Assembly: GCA_039922235.1 (NCBI GenBank)
Contig: JBDSAJ010000485.1
Span: 1 to 7,237, forward strand
Origin: Umezawaea sp039922235
Lineage (GTDB): Bacteria; Actinomycetota; Actinomycetes; Mycobacteriales; Pseudonocardiaceae
DNA: 7,237 bases
Direction: 5' to 3'
Shown: positions 1 through 5,201 of the stretch, piece by piece
Layout of the letters: each line of letters starts with the position of its first letter
Position numbering within the stretch: the stretch's first letter is position 1
The notes under the pieces: generated by a model
The model's database searches: none
Seen by the model: only the letters and a program-made list of their open reading frames with translations
Told to the model about the DNA's origin: nothing
Translations under genes and position numbers: made by a program

Positions 1-996
1 GACGTCCTCGGTGTGCCGTGGGGTCGCCCGGACACGACCCGCACGCTGGGCACGTTCGCCGAGGCGTGGCAGCTCCGCTGGGATCCGGGTTTCGCCGTGT
101 CGCTCGCTGGTGCCGCGAGGCACGGCACGACGGTGGCGGCCGCGGCGGAACGCGTGCTGCGCCAACGGGCGCACGACGCGGACCGGGTGGCACAGGCGGC
201 CGAGGTGCTGTCGATCGCCGTCGGCTGCGAACTGCCGGTCGCGGTGCTCGCGGCCCGCTCCGCGCTGGACCGGTGCGCGGCCGCGGCGACGGACGCGGTG
301 GAACTGCTGAGCGCCCTGCCGGACCTGGCGACCACCGTCCGGTACGGCTCGGTCCGCGGCACCGACCCCGAACTGCTGCGGGTCGCGCTGCACGGCCTGC
401 TGGCCCGCGGCGCGGTCGGCCTGCCGCTCGCCTGCCGAGGTGTGGACGACGAGACCGCCGAGCGTGCGCTGATCGCCGTGAACGGCGCGGACGACGCGAC
501 CAGGCTGGCTGCGAACGATGAGCACCAGGCGACGTGGCGCCGGGCGCTGCGGTCACTGATCGGGATGCCCGACGCGCACGGCCTGCCGACCGGCCGCGCG
601 ACCAGGCTGCTGTGGGAGGCGGGCGAACTGGACACCGCCGCCGTGGCCGACCGGCTGCACCGCGCGACGTCGTGGAACGGCGGCACCGCGAGCGGCGCGA
701 CCGCCTTCGTGTCCGGCTTCCTCCGCGGCTCGGCCTCACTGCTGGCAGCGGACGCCCGCCTGTTCGACCTCGTGGACGACTGGCTTTCCGGCCTGGCACC
801 CACCGACTTCGACGACGCACTTCCCTTGCTGCGCAAGGCGATCAGCGACTTCAGCCCAGCTGAACGCAGACTGCTCGGCGAACGCGTGCTCGGCTCATCC
901 GCCGGCTCAAGCACGACACCGGACGAGTGGGACGAGGCCATGGCGCAACGACTGGCCGAACACGTCCGCGCACTGCTGGCAGGAGCCGCCGGATGA
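1..996 (+). CDS. DUF5682-family protein, C-terminal part (5' end outside window)
   Basis: The reading frame is open from the first base to TGA at 994-996, giving 331 residues. No start is convincing: GTG at 13 is only the first start-type codon in view, so the gene surely begins upstream. The protein is soluble, alpha-helical and rich in Ala/Leu/Arg, with no signal peptide or membrane segment. I recognise it as the C-terminal part of the DUF5682 family (the E. coli YehM type, usually some 700-800 residues) from its overall character and from the VWA gene directly downstream. In such cassettes DUF5682 proteins occur with a MoxR-type AAA+ ATPase, a SWIM zinc-finger protein and a VWA protein. 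The biochemical role is not established. The stop overlaps an ATG (ATGA, 993-996), which suggests translational coupling to what follows. The assignment rests on context as much as on motif, hence moderate confidence in the family and high confidence that this is a real gene. Confidence 0.75.
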   Translation, partial: DVLGVPWGRPDTTRTLGTFAEAWQLRWDPGFAVSLAGAARHGTTVAAAAERVLRQRAHDADRVAQAAEVLSIAVGCELPVAVLAARSALDRCAAAATDAVELLSALPDLATTVRYGSVRGTDPELLRVALHGLLARGAVGLPLACRGVDDETAERALIAVNGADDATRLAANDEHQATWRRALRSLIGMPDAHGLPTGRATRLLWEAGELDTAAVADRLHRATSWNGGTASGATAFVSGFLRGSASLLAADARLFDLVDDWLSGLAPTDFDDALPLLRKAISDFSPAERRLLGERVLGSSAGSSTTPDEWDEAMAQRLAEHVRALLAGAAG

Positions 997-1027
997 CCCG
1001 GACGACAAACGCCGAGCGGGTGCGGCG
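976..1027 (+). repeat. Direct repeat copy 1 (decayed copy of the VWA gene start and its ribosome binding site)
   Basis: This segment aligns without gaps to 1128-1179 at an offset of 152 bp. The 35 bases from the ATG agree at 31 positions and the 20 bases ending at the ATG agree at 15 or more. It carries its own AGGAG and ATGA. Weaker protein-level likeness continues a little further: the Arg-x-Arg and Gly-Ala positions after RVRR still align. This copy occupies the position where the VWA start would be expected to couple to the preceding gene. Confidence 0.75.
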
Positions 1028-1148
1028 ACCGCGAACGCTCGGCTCAGGCGCGGGGCCTGGCTGGCGAAGCCGCGGCGGAACGAACGGTGGAGCACTTCCA
1101 CCCACACCCACGCACTTCCACCAACAACCGGCAGGGGTGGCCAGATGA
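993..1148 (+). CDS. 51-residue small ORF bridging the DUF5682 and VWA genes; begins as a decayed copy of the VWA start
   Basis: The ATG at 993 overlaps the upstream TGA (ATGA). An AGGAG at 981-985 lies 7 nt before it. The TGA at 1146-1148 overlaps the ATG of the VWA gene at 1145 (again ATGA). The first residues, MTRTTNAERVRR, match the VWA start MTGTTDAERVRR at 10 of 12 positions. After that the frame loses clear resemblance and ends in a Pro/His/Thr-rich tail with no recognisable domain. It could be a translated coupling peptide that hands ribosomes from one gene to the next, or simply the relic of a duplication that happens to stay open. No function can be assigned. The coupling geometry is seen directly; that the peptide is made or matters is inference. 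Confidence 0.35.
   Translation: MTRTTNAERVRRPRTLGSGAGPGWRSRGGTNGGALPPTPTHFHQQPAGVAR
1092..1131 (+). repeat. Imperfect 20-bp tandem repeat in the spacer before the VWA gene
   Basis: GCACTTCCACC occurs at 1092-1102 and again at 1112-1122. The full 20-bp units agree at 16 of 20 positions. The repeat lies in the 95-bp stretch between the two copies of the gene start, and the period is not a multiple of 3, so it does not look selected as protein. It may be a trace of the slippage or recombination that made the duplication. Confidence 0.6.
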
Positions 1149-1179
1149 CCGGGACGACGGACGCGGAGCGGGTGCGGCG
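1128..1179 (+). repeat. Direct repeat copy 2 (functional VWA start)
   Basis: This is the partner of 976-1027 and contains the ATG of the VWA gene at 1145, preceded by AGGGG at 1133-1137. Because 152 is not a multiple of 3, the two ATGs are in different frames. The small frame opened at the first copy therefore ends exactly on the second. Confidence 0.75.
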
Positions 1180-2335
1180 GTGGCGGTTGCTGCTCGGCGG
1201 TGCGGCCGAGGGGATGGGTGAGCTGGGTGAGGACGATCAGCGGCGGGACGCGGCGTTGACCGGTCTGTACGGCGGTGGGGCGGGTGCGCGCACTGTTGGT
1301 GACGCGCCTGCGGGAGGCCAGCGGAGTGCGGGGCTCGGGTCCAGTGCTCCGATGTTGCACCGGTGGTTGGGTGATGTGCGCAAGTACTTCCCCACGTCCG
1401 TGGTGCAGGTGATGCAGAAGGACGCGGTGGAGAAGCTGGGTTTGCGGCAGTTGTTGCTGGAGCCGGAACTCCTGTCGAGCGTGGAGCCGGACGTGAGTCT
1501 CGTCGGCACCCTCGTCTCGCTGTCCTCCGCCATTCCGGCCCGCACCCGTGACACCGCGAGAGCGGTGGTGCGCAAGGTCGTCGAGGACATCGAGCGCAGG
1601 CTGGCGGACCGGTTGAGGGCCGCTGTCCACGGTGCCGTCGACCACTCGCAGCGCACCCGCCGCCCGCGGCCTGCCGACGTGGACTGGCCGACGACCATCA
1701 AGGCCAACCTCCGCCACTACCAACCGGAGCAGCGCACGCTGGTCGTCGAGACACTGGCGGGCCGCAAGCGGCGCAGTCGGTCGGCGTCGTTGCGGGATGT
1801 GATCCTGCTGGTCGACCAGTCCGGTTCGATGGCCGATTCGGTCGTCTACTCGGCGGTCATGGGTGCTTCGCTCGCGTCGCTGAAGTCGATCGACACGAAG
1901 CTGGTCGTCTTCGACACCGAGGTGGTCGACCTGACCGAAGCGCTGGACGACCCGGTCGCCCTGCTCTTCTCGACCCAGCTGGGCGGTGGCACCGACATCA
2001 ACCGGGCCGTGGCGTACGGCCAGTCGCTGGTGCGCAGGCCGACGGACACGGTCATGGTCCTGATCAGCGACCTGTACGAGGGCGGTGTGGCCCGCGAACT
2101 CCAGCGCCGGGTCCGCGAGCTGGTCGCGAGCGGTGTCACCGTCGTGGTCCTGCTGGCCCTCTCCGACAGCGGGACCCCGGCGTACGACCACGAGCTCGCC
2201 GCGAAGCTGTCCGACCTCGGCGCCCCGGCCTTCGCCTGCACCCCGGACCGCTTCCCGGACCTGCTGGCGACCGCGCTCCGGAGGGAGGACGTGGCGACCT
2301 GGGCGGAGCAGTCGGGCATCCCGGTGGGCCGATGA
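1145..2335 (+). CDS. VWA domain-containing protein (YehP-like), MIDAS intact
   Basis: The protein has 396 residues and is soluble, with no signal peptide. Residues 1 to about 215 are helical and carry a low-complexity Gly/Ala stretch near 42-66. A von Willebrand factor A domain fills about 218-385. All three parts of its metal-ion-dependent adhesion site are visible: Asp224-x-Ser-x-Ser in DQSGSMA, Thr283 in GGGTDI and Asp309 in ISDLYEGG, so it should bind Mg2+ and a ligand protein. In this family such proteins act with MoxR AAA+ ATPases as chaperone-like or remodelling complexes in the cytoplasm; the client here is unknown. The start at 1145 has AGGGG 7 nt upstream and overlaps the stop of the small ORF before it. 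With DUF5682 upstream, this looks like the 3' end of a yehLMPQ-like cassette. The gene converges on the next one, with 7 bp between their stops. Confidence 0.88.
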   Translation: MTGTTDAERVRRWRLLLGGAAEGMGELGEDDQRRDAALTGLYGGGAGARTVGDAPAGGQRSAGLGSSAPMLHRWLGDVRKYFPTSVVQVMQKDAVEKLGLRQLLLEPELLSSVEPDVSLVGTLVSLSSAIPARTRDTARAVVRKVVEDIERRLADRLRAAVHGAVDHSQRTRRPRPADVDWPTTIKANLRHYQPEQRTLVVETLAGRKRRSRSASLRDVILLVDQSGSMADSVVYSAVMGASLASLKSIDTKLVVFDTEVVDLTEALDDPVALLFSTQLGGGTDINRAVAYGQSLVRRPTDTVMVLISDLYEGGVARELQRRVRELVASGVTVVVLLALSDSGTPAYDHELAAKLSDLGAPAFACTPDRFPDLLATALRREDVATWAEQSGIPVGR

Positions 2336-2342
2336 GAGGGGT

Positions 2343-2825
2343 TCAGCGGATCACGATGCGGCCGAGGATCAGGTAGAGGCACTCCTCGGTGATCACGGCT
2401 GTGCGGCCGCGGTCGTCCGGGCCCGCCATCCAGATGCGGCCGGTGGCGCGGACGTGTTCGCGCACGCGTTCGGGCATCTCCGAGACGCGCAGGTAGCTGC
2501 GGTCGAAGCCCGCCAGCTCCAGGTACGCCTGGCGGCCGATGCGGGCGCGACCGGGGACGAAGCGGGCGTTGACCGGGCGCCAGGGGTGGTCGCGGATCAG
2601 GCGCTTGACCTTGCCGCGGTCGGCGATGTGGCGCAGGCCGGGGACCGCCACCTCGACGCAGAGCGGGATGAGGATCAGGACCCACTTGGAGTCGAGCGCC
2701 ATCCACAGTGCGACCACGAGGAGGGCCAGGCCGATCGCCAGCGAGAGGTAGCCGACGGCCCGGTGGTCCGCGCGCGCCGAGCAGAGGGACGTCCACTCGT
2801 CGCTGATCGTCTCCGCGGTGCTCAT
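2343..2825 (-). CDS. Small two-helix membrane protein of unknown function (paralog of the adjacent upstream gene)
   Basis: The protein has 160 residues from the ATG at 2825. It has a polar N-terminus with WT-x2-C-x2-RA (Trp11, Cys15), two hydrophobic segments at about 24-44 and 48-63, and a soluble C-terminal half. That half begins with DHPW-x2-V-x2-R (Pro81, Trp82, Arg88) and ends with a W-x3-PD-x2-GRT stretch typical of small beta-rich modules. I know no named family for it. It should sit in the cytoplasmic membrane with both ends probably cytoplasmic (inferred). The start is uncertain. The ATG at 2825 has GAGG only 2 nt before it, while an in-frame TTG at 2861 would add 12 residues and overlap the stop of the upstream gene by 8 nt. 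I prefer the ATG because it makes the length match the paralog (161). It probably forms an operon with that gene. Confidence 0.72.
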   Translation of the reverse strand: MSTAETISDEWTSLCSARADHRAVGYLSLAIGLALLVVALWMALDSKWVLILIPLCVEVAVPGLRHIADRGKVKRLIRDHPWRPVNARFVPGRARIGRQAYLELAGFDRSYLRVSEMPERVREHVRATGRIWMAGPDDRGRTAVITEECLYLILGRIVIR

Positions 2826-2853
2826 CACCTCTACAAATACCCCATCAAGATGA

Positions 2854-3339
2854 TCAACCAAACACCCGAGTCACCACGGTGGCGTGGAAGAGCTTCGGCA
2901 CCCCGCGGAACGCGACCACCGTTCGGCCGTCCCGGTCCGGGTCGACGAGCCACGCGCGGCGGTGCCTGCGGACCCGGCCGCGGAGCAGCGGGCCGACGCC
3001 CTGGACCGCGAGCAGCACGGGTCGGGTGCCGCTGACGACCAGGTAGGGGCCTTGCCAGCGCACCTGGACCTGGTTCCACGGCTCGTCGGCGAGGATCATC
3101 CCAACGGGTGGACGTCGGCGGAGGGCGAAGCCGAACACGATCGCCGAGACGGCCAGCAGCAACGCGGGCAGGACCGACGACGTGCCCACCTGGTAGACCA
3201 GCAGCAACTGCCCGACGAACGCGAGCACCCCGACGAAAGTCCAGGTCAGCGCCCGCCGACTTGCGCGCTCGACGCAGTGCTGGGTCCACTTGTCGTATCG
3301 GGCCGCACCTTCGGTGGACGGCTTGTTCGGCACACCCAC
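2854..3339 (-). CDS. Small two-helix membrane protein of unknown function (first gene of the paralogous pair)
   Basis: The protein has 161 residues. The GTG start at 3339 is supported by GGAGG 6 nt upstream. The layout is the same as in its downstream neighbour: a polar N-terminus with WT-x2-C-x2-RA (Trp18, Cys22), hydrophobic segments at about 31-50 and 54-73, then DEPW-x2-V-x2-R (Pro87, Trp88, Arg94) and a C-terminal W-x3-PD-x2-GRT stretch. The shared positions and nearly equal length show an old tandem duplication. There is no catalytic signature and no recognised family. It is transcribed divergently from the DUF2470 gene across a 100-bp intergenic region. It could be regulated from the same region, although the iron box there sits much closer to the other gene. 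Confidence 0.78.
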   Translation of the reverse strand: MGVPNKPSTEGAARYDKWTQHCVERASRRALTWTFVGVLAFVGQLLLVYQVGTSSVLPALLLAVSAIVFGFALRRRPPVGMILADEPWNQVQVRWQGPYLVVSGTRPVLLAVQGVGPLLRGRVRRHRRAWLVDPDRDGRTVVAFRGVPKLFHATVVTRVFG

Positions 3340-3403
3340 AGGCCACCTCCGCCTGACGACAAAGAGGTTACGACGGGTGAGGGGCTTCCGTCTCCAGGCA
3401 AAT

Positions 3404-3427
3404 CCAAGTTAGGCTCACCTAACCTGA
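3404..3427 (+). promoter_or_regulatory. Extended DtxR/IdeR iron box, two overlapping 19-bp registers
   Basis: The DtxR/IdeR consensus is TTAGGTTAGSCTAACCTAA. The 19-mer at 3404-3422 (CCAAGTTAGGCTCACCTAA) matches it at 15 of 19 positions. A second 19-mer shifted by 5 bp, 3409-3427 (TTAGGCTCACCTAACCTGA), also matches at 15 of 19. At their core is the inverted repeat GTTAGG-N4-CCTAAC (3408-3423). The element touches the Shine-Dalgarno sequence of the DUF2470 gene, a place suited to repression by the iron-loaded regulator. Matches were counted by eye; binding is inferred. Confidence 0.75.
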
Positions 3428-3435
3428 GGAGGTGA
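3426..3435 (+). promoter_or_regulatory. Strong ribosome binding site of the DUF2470 gene
   Basis: GAGGAGGTGA is a near-perfect complement to the 16S rRNA 3' end. Its GGAGG core lies 7 nt before the GTG at 3440, which fixes that start. It overlaps the last bases of the iron box. Confidence 0.8.
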
Positions 3436-3439
3436 AGCG

Positions 3440-4222
3440 GTGACCGAGCACCGACGTCCGCCCGCACCGCACGCGGCCGAGCGCGCCCGCACCATCGCCG
3501 CCCGTGGCGGCCGCGCCTCCGTGCTGCCCTCCGCAGGCGACACGTGCGACGGCGTGCGGATCAGCCCGCTGCTGCACCACGTGCACGCGAACGGCACCGC
3601 GATGCTGCTGCTGCCCGACGACCACGCACTGGTCGTGGCGGCGTGCCAGGCGCCGCGGGGCGAGGTGACGGCGATGCTGGAGGTCGCCGACCACGCGCCC
3701 GTCCAGCTGCGCGAACCGGTCCGCGGCCTGCTGTGGATCACCGGCTGGCTCCGGGCGCTCGACGGCCAGGAGGCGCGCGACGAGGTCCTGTCCGTCGTGG
3801 ACCAGCGGGCTGATCCACGCCTGCTCGACGCCGGTCACGGCGCCACCGTGCTGCGGCTGAGCCCGGCGTCGATGGTGATCGCGGACGCCGAGGGCACGAG
3901 TTCGCTGCGGCCCGAGCAGTTCGCTGCTGCGGCGCCGGACCCGTTCTGCGCCCACGAGGACCACTGGCTGCGGCACCTCGAACTGTCGCACCGGGACGTG
4001 GTGTCGATGCTGGCCAAGCACCTGCCGGAGGAGTTGCGCGGCGGTCACGTCCGCCCACTCGGCCTCGACCGGTTCGGTCTGCGGCTGCGGGTCGAGGCGG
4101 CCGACACCGACCACGACGTGCGGATCGCGTTCTCCCGCCCGGTCGAGTCGTCGAAGGAGCTGTCGGTGGAGCTGCGCCGCCTCGTCGGCTGCCCGTTCCT
4201 CGCCCAGACCGGCACGGGTTGA
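3440..4222 (+). CDS. DUF2470-domain, HugZ-like haem/iron-related protein
   Basis: The protein has 260 residues and is soluble. The N-terminal two thirds (about 20-170) resemble the split-barrel (pyridoxamine-phosphate-oxidase-like) fold that precedes DUF2470 in HugZ-type proteins. The DUF2470 module covers about 180-250: a helix with His/Asp-rich HLELSHRD, then GLDRFGLRLRV and a VRIAFSRPV segment followed by a final helix, as is typical of the family. HugZ-family members bind and degrade haem to release iron, and many actinobacterial relatives are only annotated as DUF2470. The GTG start is fixed by a strong GAGGAGGTGA. The iron box immediately upstream independently supports a role under iron limitation, with expression repressed when iron is plentiful. 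Haem degradation itself is inferred and not shown by a catalytic motif here. It appears to be monocistronic, with 44 bp and a new promoter before the next gene. Confidence 0.8.
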   Translation: MTEHRRPPAPHAAERARTIAARGGRASVLPSAGDTCDGVRISPLLHHVHANGTAMLLLPDDHALVVAACQAPRGEVTAMLEVADHAPVQLREPVRGLLWITGWLRALDGQEARDEVLSVVDQRADPRLLDAGHGATVLRLSPASMVIADAEGTSSLRPEQFAAAAPDPFCAHEDHWLRHLELSHRDVVSMLAKHLPEELRGGHVRPLGLDRFGLRLRVEAADTDHDVRIAFSRPVESSKELSVELRRLVGCPFLAQTGTG

Positions 4223-4254
4223 GCGGGGCAACAGCACCCCAACACCGGCCGGGC

Positions 4255-4260
4255 TAGCTT
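4255..4260 (+). promoter_or_regulatory. -10 element of a leaderless promoter for the CPBP gene
   Basis: TAGCTT fits TANNNT and ends 7 nt before the G of the GTG at 4267. That is the spacing expected if transcription starts on the start codon. No Shine-Dalgarno sequence and no convincing -35 are seen. Confidence 0.5.
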
Positions 4261-4266
4261 GCACAG

Positions 4267-5061
4267 GTGAACTGGCTGGCACCCGAACGCCCCGCACTGC
4301 CCGAGACGCTCCCGAAGGAGCAGCACCGCGGCTACCAGGTCGAGTTGCTGATCGTCTTCAGCGTGACCCTCGGCCTGTCCGGGTTGCGGAGCCTGGTCCG
4401 GCTGGTCGACAGCCTGCTGCAACCGGTGCCGCTGAGCCAGCAGTCGGTCGCGCTCAACGTGCCGCAGGCGCGGTTCGACCTGCTGGACCTGCTCGCGCAG
4501 CTGCTCAGCGTGCTGCAACTGGCCGCGTGGGGCGGCCTCGGCCTCTACCTGCTGTGGCGCGGCGGCATCAAGCTGCGGATGATCGGCCTCGACCGCACGC
4601 GGATCGGCCCGGACGCGCTGGGCAGCCTCGGGCTGGCCGCCGTCATCGGCATCCCCGGCCTGGCGTTCTACCTGATCGCCTACAACCTCGGCATCAGCCT
4701 GGAGGTCCAGCCGTCGACGCTGGACGATTCGTGGTGGCGGACCGTCGTGCTGATCCTCGCCGCGGCGGGCAACGCGTGGGCCGAGGAGGCGCTGGTCGTC
4801 GGCTACCTGCTGACCCGGTTCCGGCAGTTCGGCTGGTCGGAGAACAAGGCGCTGCTCGCGAGTTCGGTGCTGCGCGGGTCGTACCACCTGTACCAGGGGT
4901 TCGGCGGCTTCATCGGCAACGTGGTCATGGGCCTGGTGTTCGGCCGGGTGTGGCAGCGGACGAACCGGCTGTGGGTGCTGGTGCTGGCGCACACGATCTT
5001 GGACGTGGTCGCTTTCGTCGGCTACTCGGTGCTCCGCGGCCACGTGTCGTGGCTGCCCTGA
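4267..5061 (+). CDS. CPBP family intramembrane metalloprotease-like protein
   Basis: The protein has 264 residues with about six hydrophobic segments (near 25-48, 72-97, 115-137, 155-182, 208-228 and 236-258). The family (CAAX prenyl protease/bacteriocin-processing, Abi) has three motifs in the membrane. The first, normally EExxxR, reads Glu173-Glu174-Ala-Leu-Val-Val, so the Arg is replaced by Val178. The second keeps its His (His207 in RGSYHLYQG) but lacks the usual Phe. The third, HxxxD, is intact (His242, Asp246). The metal/water-binding residues are thus kept, and activity is plausible but unproven. The RGSYHLYQGFGGF block is characteristic of an actinobacterial subgroup. Substrate and role are unknown. 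The GTG at 4267 is chosen because it is the first start, fits a leaderless promoter, and gives a full-length protein with a short polar N-terminus. Confidence 0.85.
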   Translation: MNWLAPERPALPETLPKEQHRGYQVELLIVFSVTLGLSGLRSLVRLVDSLLQPVPLSQQSVALNVPQARFDLLDLLAQLLSVLQLAAWGGLGLYLLWRGGIKLRMIGLDRTRIGPDALGSLGLAAVIGIPGLAFYLIAYNLGISLEVQPSTLDDSWWRTVVLILAAAGNAWAEEALVVGYLLTRFRQFGWSENKALLASSVLRGSYHLYQGFGGFIGNVVMGLVFGRVWQRTNRLWVLVLAHTILDVVAFVGYSVLRGHVSWLP

Positions 5062-5073
5062 GCTACGCGCAAC

Positions 5074-5117
5074 GATTCACTTGCCGAAACAGCGTTTTTC
5101 TGAATGATTCACTGCCG
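5074..5117 (+). repeat. Direct repeat GATTCACTTGCCG / GATTCACTGCCG with embedded palindrome
   Basis: GATTCACTTGCCG (5074-5086) recurs as GATTCACTGCCG (5106-5117), 32 bp on and with one base fewer. The second copy overlaps the perfect inverted repeat TGAATGATTCA (5101-5111). The pair lies in the 140-bp gap before arcA, which is poorer in GC than the genes around it. It could be an operator. The half-site TGAAT/ATTCA resembles an ArgR half-site, but the 1-nt spacing is not that of an ARG box. Confidence 0.4.
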
Positions 5118-5187
5118 TGAGGCGTTCTTACGATCGACTTCACGCAATATCCCCCACTTCGGGCAGACTATTTCTCCACTGTGCGAC

Positions 5188-5193
5188 TACCCT
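5188..5193 (+). promoter_or_regulatory. -10 element of the arcA promoter (near-leaderless)
   Basis: TACCCT fits TANNNT and lies 8 nt before the GTG at 5202. Transcription would begin at about 5200, leaving a leader of 0-2 nt. No purine-rich ribosome binding site is present at a workable distance. Confidence 0.4.
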
Positions 5194-5201
5194 GAAGAAT
5201 C

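Noticed and set aside
993..1200. Frameshifted VWA gene truly starting at 993
   Set aside because: The second copy of the start contains the full, uninterrupted N-terminus with its own ribosome binding site. The text between the copies does not continue VWA sequence, so a duplication explains it better than a frameshift.
851..2191. Long open frame of 446 codons on the minus strand opposite the VWA gene
   Set aside because: It is an antisense shadow of GC-rich coding DNA. The plus-strand frame there has a complete VWA domain with all metal-site residues, while the minus product is Arg/Gln/His-rich without any domain.
2336..2342. Bidirectional terminator between the convergent VWA and membrane-protein genes
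   Set aside because: Only 7 bp separate the stops and no inverted repeat is visible at the junction.
4225..4240. Terminator GGGG-N8-CCCC after the DUF2470 gene
   Set aside because: A 4-bp stem with an 8-nt loop is too weak to support in DNA this rich in GC.
4045..5043. Minus-strand open frame of 332 codons opposite the CPBP and DUF2470 genes
   Set aside because: It crosses two well-supported plus-strand genes and their intergenic promoter, and its product is Gln/Ala/Arg-rich without domains.
5101..5111. ARG box (ArgR operator) before arcA
   Set aside because: The arms TGAAT/ATTCA fit, but an ARG box has 4 nt between them and here there is 1. It is kept only as an unassigned palindrome.
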